This document shows positions 33,248-41,389 of a stretch of 64,000 nucleotides of DNA, piece after piece (position 1 is the stretch's first letter; every line of letters starts with the position of its first letter). The stretch lies in contig CADBWR010000001.1 of assembly GCA_902798425.1 (NCBI GenBank), positions 1-64,000 of the forward strand. Reading direction: 5' to 3'. The translations under genes were made by a program, and so were the position numbers. The DNA comes from an uncultured Bacteroidales bacterium. Lineage in GTDB: Bacteria > Bacteroidota > Bacteroidia > Bacteroidales > Bacteroidaceae. Below the pieces are notes generated by a model. That model worked only from the letters and a program-made list of their open reading frames with translations. It was not told the origin of the DNA and ran no database searches.

Positions 33248-33303
33248 ATATTTATAGTAAAAGAGGTTGGTGCAGGACGCTACCAACCTCATACTATAAA
33301 TAT
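33248..33303 (+). terminator. Long two-part hairpin after glk
   Basis: ATATTTATAGTA (33248-33259) pairs with TACTATAAATAT (33292-33303), and inside it GAGGTTGGT (33263-33271) pairs with ACCAACCTC (33282-33290). The loop is 10 bases. There is no clear T-run after it, so it may stabilise the mRNA end rather than terminate. Confidence 0.6.
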
Positions 33304-33372
33304 GTGATAAGTGTCGTGGCAAATGCCTACGGAAGGCTTATCGGGGGCAAATATAGGCAATAATCAGATAAA

Positions 33373-34344
33373 ATGCAAATTTTTCGGCTTTTTTTTTCAT
33401 TTTTTCTGCTTTTCGCCCTGCTTAGTTGCGAAAAAGAGTTGAGTAGCGGAGAACAGACCATAAACTTTTCTGATGAATTACCTGACGATGTCAAGAACAG
33501 TGCGTTGACAGTTGCTGATGCAGTCAACGTAGAACCTGGATATTGGATAACGGTAAAGGGTTACATTGTAGCAGCAGCTGAAAGTAGTATCAAAAATGCC
33601 GATTTTCGCAGTCCTTTTGCTGGGAAGACAGCGATACTTTTAGCCGATGAGCCTGCAGATGGCACCGATGAACAGATATTCAGCGACCTTATGCCCATCT
33701 CTCTATCTGATGCTGCCAAAGGTATTAGTGCCAGTTTTAATTTGCAGGAGAATGCAAATCGTTGGAATAACTTTGTATATATCCATGGCATTCGTAAACA
33801 ATATATGAGTGTCCCTGGCATTAAAGAAGTGACAAATATCTGGATTGGCGATCCTGATGAGCAGCCAGAGCCAATCGTAGGTCCAGACGATACTGATGAT
33901 AATAATGACGATCCTGACGACGATAATACTGATGTTGAGACTATTAATGGTAAACCAGTATACACTATAGCGCAAGCTCTAAGTGACAACTCCCTTCGTG
34001 ATCATATCATTTGGGTAAAAGGGTTTATCATTGCCTCTGCCAAGAAAAGTATGGGAAGTATGGATTGCGAAGCGCCCTTTGACAGTGATGCTGCTGTCGT
34101 CCTGTCGGATAATCCTGTAAATGAAGAAGATATCCAACGTATTAAGGAAAAGAAAGACTATAAGGGACTTTTCCCTTCTGTCCTTAGCTCGAAATACCCA
34201 TCGGCAAAAGATTTGGCAAATCTAAAAGACCACCCGGAAAATCATAATAGATTGATTTATATGCGAGGTGAATTGTCATCAACTTCCGTTGGACAATTGG
34301 GATTTAGTTTTGTCGTTGATGCCAAATTTGCTTCACAGCAATAA
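33373..34344 (+). CDS. Lipoprotein with two DUF6359-like domains
   Basis: Exported lipoprotein of 323 residues: the signal MQIFRLFFSFFLLFALLSC ends in a lipobox at Cys 19. Two similar domains follow (about 45-165 and 200-320), each starting with a TVADA/TIAQAL helix and a strand of the form WxxVKGYIVA or WVKGFIIA with a later VLL/VVLSD strand, which I associate with DUF6359 (OB-like). They are joined by a very acidic linker (DDTDDNNDDPDDDNTD) that could bind calcium. Function unknown. The gene has no recognisable TAnnTTTG box. It lies upstream of the trp operon but is separated from it by the trp promoter. Confidence 0.78.
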   Translation: MQIFRLFFSFFLLFALLSCEKELSSGEQTINFSDELPDDVKNSALTVADAVNVEPGYWITVKGYIVAAAESSIKNADFRSPFAGKTAILLADEPADGTDEQIFSDLMPISLSDAAKGISASFNLQENANRWNNFVYIHGIRKQYMSVPGIKEVTNIWIGDPDEQPEPIVGPDDTDDNNDDPDDDNTDVETINGKPVYTIAQALSDNSLRDHIIWVKGFIIASAKKSMGSMDCEAPFDSDAAVVLSDNPVNEEDIQRIKEKKDYKGLFPSVLSSKYPSAKDLANLKDHPENHNRLIYMRGELSSTSVGQLGFSFVVDAKFASQQ

Positions 34345-34402
34345 TATTTTGTAGGTAAAACAATTCTTTTTCTTTCGATTTGCAAACTTTTCAACGAAAA
34401 AA

Positions 34403-34434
34403 TTTGTGTAATAGAAATAATATGTGTACTTTTG
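34403..34434 (+). promoter_or_regulatory. Promoter of trp operon
   Basis: TTTG (34403-34406), 20 bases, TACTTTTG (34427-34434): a full consensus promoter. Transcription would start near 34440, some 20 bases before the leader peptide ATG. Confidence 0.88.
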
Positions 34435-34459
34435 CGACCGTATTAGATACAACAAGACA

Positions 34460-34513
34460 ATGAAACAGTCAATGAACAATACATATTGGTGGCGCATCTC
34501 GAGATTTAAATAG
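34460..34513 (+). CDS. trpL: trp operon leader peptide
   Basis: A 17-codon frame, MKQSMNNTYWWRISRFK, begins 25 bases after the promoter box and contains tandem Trp codons at 34487-34492. Its position between the trp promoter and a terminator hairpin is the textbook layout of transcription attenuation: ribosomes stalling at TGG TGG when charged tRNA-Trp is scarce would free the downstream antiterminator. There is an in-frame second Met at codon 5. No Shine-Dalgarno site is evident. Confidence 0.88.
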   Translation: MKQSMNNTYWWRISRFK

Positions 34514-34591
34514 TCGCGAGGTACGTAGCCGTATGGTATAAGTTCAACTGAAAATACAAAGAGGCTCGTCGTTAACGCGACGGGCCTCTTT
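34492..34591 (+). promoter_or_regulatory. trp attenuator: alternative hairpins and terminator
   Basis: Segment 1 (34492-34501) can pair with segment 2 (34517-34526) next to the Trp codons, with one mismatch. Part of segment 2, ACGTAGCC (34523-34530), can instead pair with GGCTCGT (34563-34569) with one bulged T, forming an antiterminator. Segment 3/4 is the terminator: AAAGAGGC and CGTCG (34558-34571) with CGACG and GCCTCTTT (34578-34591), followed by CCTGTTT. The pairings exclude each other as attenuation requires. The T-tract is imperfect. Predicted by eye, no energies calculated. Confidence 0.8.
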
Positions 34592-34622
34592 CCTGTTTCA
34601 CGAGGTCACAAAGATACAATGA

Positions 34623-35855
34623 ATGGATAAACCAACAAAAAACAACCAATATATGAGTTACTTAGTAGATGAAAAAGGATTTTACGGAGCATTCGGTGGC
34701 GCTTATGTGCCGGAAATACTCTATGCAACGGTCAAGAAATTACAGGAAGAGTATTTGCCGATTATTGAGTCGGAGGAATTCCAAAAGGAGTACATGCAGC
34801 TGTTGCGCGACTATGTCGGCAGGCCGTCACCCCTGTACTATGCTCGCAGGATGAGTGAGAAATATGGCTGTCAGCTGTTTCTGAAGCGTGAGGACCTGAA
34901 CCATACGGGAGCCCACAAGATCAACAACACCATCGGTCAGATACTGCTGGCTAAGAAGATGGGCAAGAAGCGTATCATTGCTGAAACGGGAGCTGGCCAG
35001 CATGGTGTGGCTACCGCTACTGTCTGTGCATTGATGGACATGCCGTGCGTGGTTTATCAAGGGGCTTTGGATGTTGAGCGCCAGCATGTAAACGTAGAAC
35101 GCATGAAGATGCTGGGTGCAGAGGTCCGACCCGTCAAAACAGGCAACTGGACGCTGAAGGATGCCACCAACGAGGCCATCCGCGACTGGTGCTGCCATCC
35201 TGCTGATACCTTTTATATCATCGGCAGTACGGTAGGTCCTCATCCTTATCCAGATATGGTAGCTCGTTTGCAGAGCATCATCTCTAAGGAAATCAAAGAA
35301 CAGCTGCAGGAGAAGATAGGCCGTGACTACCCCGATGTACTGATGGCCTGCGTCGGTGGTGGTTCGAATGCCGCTGGTACCATCTACCACTATATTGATG
35401 ACGAACGAGTGAAAATTGTTCTGGCAGAGGCTGGTGGTCAAGGAGCCGATACGGGTCATACGGCAGCAACTATCCATGCTGGTCGCCTGGGCATTCTGCA
35501 TGGCGCCAAGACGTTGGTTATGCAGACGCCTGACGGTCAGATTATCGAAGCCGAGAGCATCTCAGCCGGTCTGGACTATCCCGGTATTGGTCCCATGCAC
35601 GCCAATCTGGCCACCCAGCATCGTGCCACCGTCTACAGTATCAATGACGACGAAGCCGTTCGTGCCGCCTATGAGTTGACCCGCATGGAGGGCATTATTC
35701 CTGCTTTGGAGAGTGCTCACGCCATTGCTGCTCTCGGTAAGATGTCGTTCAAGAAAGACGACGTGGTGGTGCTGACCGTCAGTGGCCGTGGAGATAAAGA
35801 TGTAGAAACCTATCTGAACAACAAACAAATGGCTGGAGAATATGGAAACTTTTAA
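34623..35855 (+). CDS. trpB: Tryptophan synthase beta chain
   Basis: Joins indole and serine to make tryptophan, PLP-dependent. The 410-residue protein has GAFGGAYVPEIL at the N-terminus, the PLP lysine in LNHTGAHKINNT, the pathway signature KRIIAETGAGQHGVATAT, the phosphate-binding VGGGSNAAG and the C-terminal SGRGDKD. Length is typical of the TrpB1 class. It is the first enzyme gene after the attenuator; the next gene starts 14 bases before its stop. Confidence 0.98.
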   Translation: MDKPTKNNQYMSYLVDEKGFYGAFGGAYVPEILYATVKKLQEEYLPIIESEEFQKEYMQLLRDYVGRPSPLYYARRMSEKYGCQLFLKREDLNHTGAHKINNTIGQILLAKKMGKKRIIAETGAGQHGVATATVCALMDMPCVVYQGALDVERQHVNVERMKMLGAEVRPVKTGNWTLKDATNEAIRDWCCHPADTFYIIGSTVGPHPYPDMVARLQSIISKEIKEQLQEKIGRDYPDVLMACVGGGSNAAGTIYHYIDDERVKIVLAEAGGQGADTGHTAATIHAGRLGILHGAKTLVMQTPDGQIIEAESISAGLDYPGIGPMHANLATQHRATVYSINDDEAVRAAYELTRMEGIIPALESAHAIAALGKMSFKKDDVVVLTVSGRGDKDVETYLNNKQMAGEYGNF

Positions 35856-37281
35856 GTACACTACCACCAGCAAGACCATACTTGCTGACCTCTACACGCC
35901 AGTAGGAGTATATATGCGGCTGCGCGACCTCTATCCGCAGAGTGCACTGATGGAGAGTTCTGACTATCACGATGCCAATAACTCGCACTCGTTCATTGGC
36001 ATCAATCCAATGGCTAGTGTGGCTATTGGCCATGGTGTGGTGTCTCTCGTTTATCCTGATGGAACCACCGAGCGTAAACCCTTGACTAAGGACTTCGGTT
36101 CTGCTGAGGCCATCCATTCACTGATTGACCGCATCCAGGTAACGGGCGACGACGCCAGCATCATGGGACTGTTTGGCTATACCAGCTTCAATGCCGTACG
36201 CTACTTCGAGAATATTGACGTGAAGGATGAGACGCAGGCAAAGAACGATGCCCCCGACATGCTGTATATTTTATACAAGGTAGTGATTGTCTTCGACCAT
36301 CACAACAATCTGCTGAAGGTGGTGGGACTGAACGAAAACGATAACGATAATCAGGATATCGATGGCATTTTGAAGGCGATGAACAAAGCCAGTGTGAAGG
36401 CTTACGACTTCCATCCGGTGGGTGATGTGCGCTCCACGCTGACTGATGACGAGCACCGCGAGAACATCCGCCGCGGCATTCGCCACTGCCTGCGTGGCGA
36501 CGTGTTTCAGATTGTGCTGAGCCGACGCTTTATACAAAAGTATGAGGGTGACGATTTCAAACTTTATCGTGCATTGCGCTCTATCAATCCTTCGCCTTAC
36601 CTGTTCTATTTCGACTTCGGAGGTTTCCGTATTTTCGGTTCGTCGCCCGAGACGCACTGTCGCATTGAGGGCCGGAAGGCTTACATCGATCCAATTGCCG
36701 GTACGACCAAGCGCACGGGCGATGCCGAGGCCGACCGACGGGGGGCCGAATTTCTACGCAACGACCCTAAGGAGAATGCCGAGCACGTGATGCTGGTCGA
36801 TTTGGCGCGCAACGACCTGAGCCGCAACTGTCACAATGTGAAGGTAGAGTACTACAAGGACATCCAGTATTACTCCCACGTTATCCACCTCGTTTCTCGT
36901 GTCAGTGGCGAACTCGATGGGCCAACAGGAAACGTGAGCCCCGATGGAAAGCCATTGGGAGCCGACCCCATCAAGGCTTTTATTGACACGTTCCCCGCCG
37001 GAACGCTCTCAGGTGCTCCGAAGGTTCGTGCCATGCAGCTTATCTCCGAATACGAGCCGCACAACCGTGGTGCCTATGGTGGCTGTATCGGTATTATAGG
37101 GTTGGATGGTTCACTCAATCAGGCTATTACCATCCGCACCTTCGTCTCGCGCAATGGCGAGCTGTGGTTCCAGGCAGGCGGTGGCATTGTGGCCAAAAGC
37201 GATGTGGAGTATGAATTACAGGAAGTGAACAACAAACTGGGTGCCTTACGCAAGGCCATCGAAAAAGCGGAAGCATTATAA
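35842..37281 (+). CDS. trpE: Anthranilate synthase component I
   Basis: Makes anthranilate from chorismate with TrpG. The 479-residue protein has the N-terminal feedback region with LMES (family LLES) in SALMESSDYHD, then the chorismate-binding domain: VFQIVLSRRF, NPSPYLFYFDF, FGSSPETHCRIEG, DPIAGTTKRTGDAEAD, LVDLARNDLSRNC and FPAGTLSGAPKVRAM. All are characteristic. The overlap with trpB suggests translational coupling. Tryptophan feedback inhibition is expected from the LLES-like motif, in addition to attenuation. Confidence 0.97.
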   Translation: METFKYTTTSKTILADLYTPVGVYMRLRDLYPQSALMESSDYHDANNSHSFIGINPMASVAIGHGVVSLVYPDGTTERKPLTKDFGSAEAIHSLIDRIQVTGDDASIMGLFGYTSFNAVRYFENIDVKDETQAKNDAPDMLYILYKVVIVFDHHNNLLKVVGLNENDNDNQDIDGILKAMNKASVKAYDFHPVGDVRSTLTDDEHRENIRRGIRHCLRGDVFQIVLSRRFIQKYEGDDFKLYRALRSINPSPYLFYFDFGGFRIFGSSPETHCRIEGRKAYIDPIAGTTKRTGDAEADRRGAEFLRNDPKENAEHVMLVDLARNDLSRNCHNVKVEYYKDIQYYSHVIHLVSRVSGELDGPTGNVSPDGKPLGADPIKAFIDTFPAGTLSGAPKVRAMQLISEYEPHNRGAYGGCIGIIGLDGSLNQAITIRTFVSRNGELWFQAGGGIVAKSDVEYELQEVNNKLGALRKAIEKAEAL

Positions 37282-37310
37282 AGTGAAAACGAATTTGAAT
37301 TACACGAATT

Positions 37311-37874
37311 ATGAAGATAGTCATCATAGATAACTACGACTCATTCACCTATAATCTGAGTCATCTGGTCAAAGAACTCGGCGCTGAAGTTACCGTATAT
37401 CGTAACGACCAGTTTGAATTACCACAGTTAGAGGAGTTCAGTAAGATTATCCTGTCGCCCGGTCCCGGCATTCCCTCGGAGGCAGGCTTGCTACTCGATG
37501 TTATCCGAACCTATGCTGGACGGAAGCCCATCCTTGGCGTATGTTTGGGACATCAGGCTATCGGCGAAGCTTTCGGTGGCAAGTTGGAGAACTTGAGTGA
37601 TGTGTTCCACGGTGTTGCAACGCCCTGTCATCAGACCAATGACGACGCATTGTTCTCAGGCATCGCGAAGGATTTCACAGTGGGCCGCTACCACTCGTGG
37701 GTAGTGTCGAAGGATGGATTGCCCGACTGTTTGGAGGTGACTGCCGAGAGCGACGAGGGCCAGATTATGGCGCTGAAGCACAAGACGCTGAACATACGTG
37801 GCATCCAATTCCACCCCGAGAGTGTGCTAACGCCCGACGGCAAGAAAATGCTGCAAAACTGGATGTTTCTATAG
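37311..37874 (+). CDS. trpG: Anthranilate synthase component II (glutamine amidotransferase)
   Basis: Supplies ammonia from glutamine to TrpE. The 187-residue class I GATase starts MKIVIIDNYDSFTYNLSHLV, has ILSPGPGIPSEAG, the nucleophile Cys 78 in ILGVCLGHQAIGEAFGG and the catalytic His-Glu in IQFHPESVLT. Such subunits can also serve aminodeoxychorismate synthase (PabA), but the operon position makes the tryptophan role primary. Confidence 0.96.
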   Translation: MKIVIIDNYDSFTYNLSHLVKELGAEVTVYRNDQFELPQLEEFSKIILSPGPGIPSEAGLLLDVIRTYAGRKPILGVCLGHQAIGEAFGGKLENLSDVFHGVATPCHQTNDDALFSGIAKDFTVGRYHSWVVSKDGLPDCLEVTAESDEGQIMALKHKTLNIRGIQFHPESVLTPDGKKMLQNWMFL

Positions 37875-37910
37875 TTAAGAGTTAATAATTAAAATTAAGA
37901 ATCAAGAGAT

Positions 37911-38921
37911 ATGGAACAGACAATGAAAACCATCCTAAACAGGATGCTGAACCACGAGGAATTATCTCGTGAAGAGATGAAAACAATATTGATTGGTATC
38001 ACGCAAAGTGAGTACCCCAACGAACAGATAACCGCCCTGCTGACCTGTCTGCAGATGCGTGGTGTCACTGTAGAGGAATTGCTGGGATTCCGCGATGGTA
38101 TCTTGGAAACGGGCGTCCCTGTGCCCTTGGACTGCGATCGTTATATTGATGTTGTGGGTACGGGTGGCGATCGCAAGAACACTTTTAACATCTCTACGAC
38201 GTCATGCTTCGTTATTGCAGGTGCAGGCTATAAGGTGGCTAAACATGGCAATTATGCTGCGACATCAACCAGTGGCGCCTCGAATGTTATCGCCCAGCAT
38301 GGCGTTAAGTTTACTGACGATTTGGACAAACTGAACCGTTGCATGCAGGAGGCGGGTATCGTTTATCTCCACGCCCAGCTCTTTGCCAAGGCGATGAAGT
38401 TTGTGGGACCTATCCGCAAGGCGCTGCCATTTCCCACCATTTTTAACCTGCTGGGACCGCTGGTTAATCCCAGTCAGCCCAGTTGTCAATTGCTTGGTGT
38501 GGCCAATCTTGACCAGATGCGTCTCTATCAGCAGGTCTATCAAAAGATCGGTATTGACTATGGTATTGTAAACTCCATAGACGGTTACGACGAGATTTCT
38601 CTGACGGGTGACTTCAAGGTGACCACGAATCATTTCGAGCGCATCTTCCGTCCGCAGGATCTTGGTTTTGAGTGTGCCAAACCAGAGGAACTGGTGGCTG
38701 GTGCTACTGAACAAGAGGCGAAGGAAATCTTTGATAACGTCCTCGAGAACCGTGCCTTGCCTGCCCAGAAGAACATTGTACTGGCCAATGCAGCTTTCGG
38801 CATCCAGGTGCTGGAGAGGGGCGAGAAAAGTATCGAAGAGTGCATTGCCATAGCCCGTGAGTCTATTGACAGCGGCAGTGCACTGCGTACGTTCAAGAAG
38901 TTCGTTGAACTGAACTCATAA
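37911..38921 (+). CDS. trpD: Anthranilate phosphoribosyltransferase
   Basis: Transfers phosphoribose from PRPP to anthranilate. The 336-residue protein shows DVVGTGGDRKNTFNIST, the PRPP/Mg region KHGNYAATSTSGASNV (KHGN motif) and FVGPIRKALPFPTIFNLLGPLVNP (shortened), all standard for TrpD. ATG at 37911 or 37923 could start it; the second gives MKTILNRMLNHEELS, the commoner form. The trpG-trpD gap is a TTAAGAGTTAATAATTAA-type AT repeat. Confidence 0.97.
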   Translation: MEQTMKTILNRMLNHEELSREEMKTILIGITQSEYPNEQITALLTCLQMRGVTVEELLGFRDGILETGVPVPLDCDRYIDVVGTGGDRKNTFNISTTSCFVIAGAGYKVAKHGNYAATSTSGASNVIAQHGVKFTDDLDKLNRCMQEAGIVYLHAQLFAKAMKFVGPIRKALPFPTIFNLLGPLVNPSQPSCQLLGVANLDQMRLYQQVYQKIGIDYGIVNSIDGYDEISLTGDFKVTTNHFERIFRPQDLGFECAKPEELVAGATEQEAKEIFDNVLENRALPAQKNIVLANAAFGIQVLERGEKSIEECIAIARESIDSGSALRTFKKFVELNS

Positions 38922-38944
38922 GTCCCATTAGCCCTTTTAGCCCC

Positions 38945-39769
38945 ATGCAAGATATCCTATCAGAAATCGTAGCCAACAAGCACATAGAGGTCGAACGCTT
39001 CAAGGCTGCGCTTAGTGAGCGGGAGATTCACCGTCGTGTCGAACCGCTGCTCGACTTCAGCGTAGCCTCTATGTCACAGGCGCTGGCTACTTCCGACTCA
39101 GGCATCATTGCTGAGTTCAAGCGCAAGTCACCCTCCAAGGGCTGGATCAAGGAAGACGGACGTGCCGACCTCATTCCGCTGAGCTATCAGCAGAATGGTG
39201 CCTCAGCACTGAGTATACTGGCTGACGAGAAATTCTTTGGAGGTAGTGATGAGTTTATCAAGACTGCACGTCACAGTGGTGTCAACATCCCTATCCTCTA
39301 CAAGAACTTCGTCATCGACGAGTACCAGCTGTTTCAGGCCCGTCTGTGTGGTGCGTCCGCTGTATTGCTGATTGCTGCATGCCTCTCATTACAAGATTGC
39401 GGAATACTCTTGCACACTGCCCATGAGTTGGGAATGGAGGTGTTGCTGGAGATGCATTCGGAACCCGAATTAGAATATGCCGAACTCTGTCCCGATATGT
39501 GTGGCATCAACAACCGCAACCTCGGCTCCTTCGTCACCGACGTGGACAATAGTTTCCGTCTGGCTGAGCAACTCCGCGCCGCTACGGTGTTCAGCGGTTC
39601 ACCTGCTGGAGCTCCCGTCCTTGTCAGCGAGAGTGGCATCAGCAATCCTACCACCGTCCGCGCCCTGCGTGCCGCCGGTTTCCGTGGCTTCCTCATTGGC
39701 GAGAATTTCATGAAGACTGCCGAGCCAGGTTTGGCCCTCCGCGACTTCATCACCCATTTAACTCATTAG
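38945..39769 (+). CDS. trpC: Indole-3-glycerol phosphate synthase
   Basis: Closes the indole ring from carboxyphenylaminodeoxyribulose phosphate. The 274-residue TIM barrel has IIAEFKRKSPSKGWI (catalytic Lys), ALSILADEKFFGGS, PILYKNFVIDEYQ, MEVLLEMHSEPE, GINNRNL and LVSESGISNPTTV, matching TrpC. It starts after a CATTAGCCC-type repeat between trpD and trpC and ends five bases before trpF. It is separate from TrpF, not fused as in E. coli. Confidence 0.97.
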   Translation: MQDILSEIVANKHIEVERFKAALSEREIHRRVEPLLDFSVASMSQALATSDSGIIAEFKRKSPSKGWIKEDGRADLIPLSYQQNGASALSILADEKFFGGSDEFIKTARHSGVNIPILYKNFVIDEYQLFQARLCGASAVLLIAACLSLQDCGILLHTAHELGMEVLLEMHSEPELEYAELCPDMCGINNRNLGSFVTDVDNSFRLAEQLRAATVFSGSPAGAPVLVSESGISNPTTVRALRAAGFRGFLIGENFMKTAEPGLALRDFITHLTH

Positions 39770-39773
39770 CCCT

Positions 39774-40454
39774 ATGAGTCTCATTAGCCCCATAATCATC
39801 AAGGTTTGCGGCATGCGAGATGCAGAGAACATCCGTGAGGTAGAGCAACTCTTCACCCATCATTCTTCACTCTTCAATTTTTTGATGGGTTTCATTTTCT
39901 GGCCCAAGTCGAGCCGATATGTCAGCGAGCGCCCCAGTTATCTGCCGTCCAACTGTAAACGCGTTGGTGTCTTTGTCGATGTCACCATCGATGAGATCTG
40001 TCAGCACTGTGCCGACTACGCCCTCGACTACATCCAGTTACACGGTCATGAGACGCCTGACTATATCCGCGCCCTGCGAGTGGTCAACGGTTTTCCCGTC
40101 GGCACCCGTCTCATCAAGGCCTTCAATATCGCCACAGTCGAAGACCTCGTCCAAACCAAGCCCTATGAAGGTCTTGTAGACTACTTTCTCTTCGACACCA
40201 AGGGGAAATCCGTCGGAGGAAACGGTATCCAGTTCGACTGGAGTATTCTCGCCGATTACACCGGCAATACGCCATTCTTGCTTAGTGGCGGCATTGGACC
40301 AGACGATGCCGAGCATCTTTGCGCCCTACGGGCACTCGAAGGCTTTCCTATTGAGAAATGCGCAGGTATCGACCTCAACTCCCGTTTTGAACTGGCCCCA
40401 GGGCTGAAGGATACCACCGCCCTACAAAAAATCCTAAATGCGTTAAATCGCTAA
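39774..40454 (+). CDS. trpF: Phosphoribosylanthranilate isomerase
   Basis: Isomerises phosphoribosylanthranilate. The 226-residue barrel has IKVCGMRDAENIRE (catalytic Cys), GFIFWPKSSRYVS, VGVFVDVTIDEI, YIQLHGHETPDYI, the Asp in LFDTKGKSVGGNG and LLSGGIGPDDA. Between ENIREVEQL and LMGFIFW the residues FTHHSSLFNF replace the three usually found (such as GID). The DNA there, about 39853-39882, is a CATTCTTCACTCTTC-type microsatellite, so this looks like an in-frame insertion of about seven residues at the beta1-alpha1/beta2 loop. The first codons also lie in a CATTAGCCC repeat. The catalytic Cys and Asp remain, so it is probably functional. Confidence 0.95.
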   Translation: MSLISPIIIKVCGMRDAENIREVEQLFTHHSSLFNFLMGFIFWPKSSRYVSERPSYLPSNCKRVGVFVDVTIDEICQHCADYALDYIQLHGHETPDYIRALRVVNGFPVGTRLIKAFNIATVEDLVQTKPYEGLVDYFLFDTKGKSVGGNGIQFDWSILADYTGNTPFLLSGGIGPDDAEHLCALRALEGFPIEKCAGIDLNSRFELAPGLKDTTALQKILNALNR

Positions 40455-40485
40455 ATAAATTGTATATCTTCCAATTGCAAATGAT

Positions 40486-41265
40486 ATGATGAACAAGATT
40501 AATTCCCTTTTCGCCAATCGCGGCGATAAAAAGCTCCTCTCGCTCTATTTCTGTGCAGGAGCACCCACACTCGACGGTACTGCCGACACCATCTTAACCA
40601 TGCAGGCTAAAAGCATCAGCATGATAGAAGTAGGCATTCCTTTCAGTGATCCTATGGCTGATGGCCCTGTCATCCAGGAGGCAGCCACCACAGCCCTGAA
40701 GAATGGCATGACTCTTAAAACGCTGTTTGCCCAATTGGCTGCTATCAAAGAGCAAGTCACTATTCCTTTGGTGCTGATGGGCTATCTGAATCCTATTATG
40801 CAGTATGGTATCGAACAGTTTTGTCAGTCGTGTGTAGACAGTGGCGTCAGTGGCGTTATCATTCCCGACCTGCCCTTCGACGACTATCTGACAAACGTTA
40901 AACCCGCTGCCGACAAGTACGACTTGCGCATCATCATGCTCATCACACCCGAGACCAGCGAAGAACGTATTCGTTTCATCGACGACCATACCGATGGTTT
41001 TATCTACATGGTGTCGTCGGCCGCCATTACCGGTGCACAGAAGAATTTTGATGAAGCCAAGCAGGAATACTTCCGGCGCATCAATGCCATGAATCTGCGC
41101 AATCCTCGTATGATAGGTTTCGGCATCTCAAATGCCCAGACCCTCAAAGCCGCCCAGGACAATGCTGCCGGTGCCATCATCGGTTCTAAGTTTGTGCAAC
41201 TGTTACAGGCTCACGGCAATGCTGCTGTTGCTCTTGATGTACTCTTCAAGGCTTTAGAGCAGTAG
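40486..41265 (+). CDS. trpA: Tryptophan synthase alpha chain
   Basis: Splits indole-3-glycerol phosphate to indole for TrpB. The 259-residue barrel has FCAGAPTLD, the catalytic Glu in SMIEVGIPFSDPMADGPVIQEA (shortened here to MIEVGIPFSDPMADGP), LMGYLNPIMQYG, VIIPDLPFDDY with the catalytic Asp, and GFGISNAQT near the end. Two adjacent ATGs (40486, 40489) are possible starts. It closes the trpBEGDCFA operon, the order usual in Bacteroidetes, and a strong terminator follows 54 bases later. Confidence 0.98.
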   Translation: MMNKINSLFANRGDKKLLSLYFCAGAPTLDGTADTILTMQAKSISMIEVGIPFSDPMADGPVIQEAATTALKNGMTLKTLFAQLAAIKEQVTIPLVLMGYLNPIMQYGIEQFCQSCVDSGVSGVIIPDLPFDDYLTNVKPAADKYDLRIIMLITPETSEERIRFIDDHTDGFIYMVSSAAITGAQKNFDEAKQEYFRRINAMNLRNPRMIGFGISNAQTLKAAQDNAAGAIIGSKFVQLLQAHGNAAVALDVLFKALEQ

Positions 41266-41318
41266 GTGTATGCAGCATCTGTTGCTGTAGCGTAATCGTT
41301 GGAGTGAAAAATAATAGT

Positions 41319-41346
41319 AAAAAAGGGCGTTGTTTCGCCCTTTTTT
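41319..41346. terminator. Terminator of trp operon
   Basis: AAAAAAGGGCG (41319-41329) pairs perfectly with CGCCCTTTTTT (41336-41346) around TTGTTT. It is an ideal intrinsic terminator. The next promoter begins three bases later. Confidence 0.92.
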
Positions 41347-41348
41347 CG

Positions 41349-41356
41349 TATCTTTG
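41349..41356 (+). promoter_or_regulatory. -7 box of pectin gene pair
   Basis: TATCTTTG immediately after the trp terminator, 33 bases before ATG 41390. Any upstream element must overlap the terminator hairpin. Confidence 0.65.
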
Positions 41357-41389
41357 CACCCAAAGACTACTTAAACTCAAAACAAGAAA

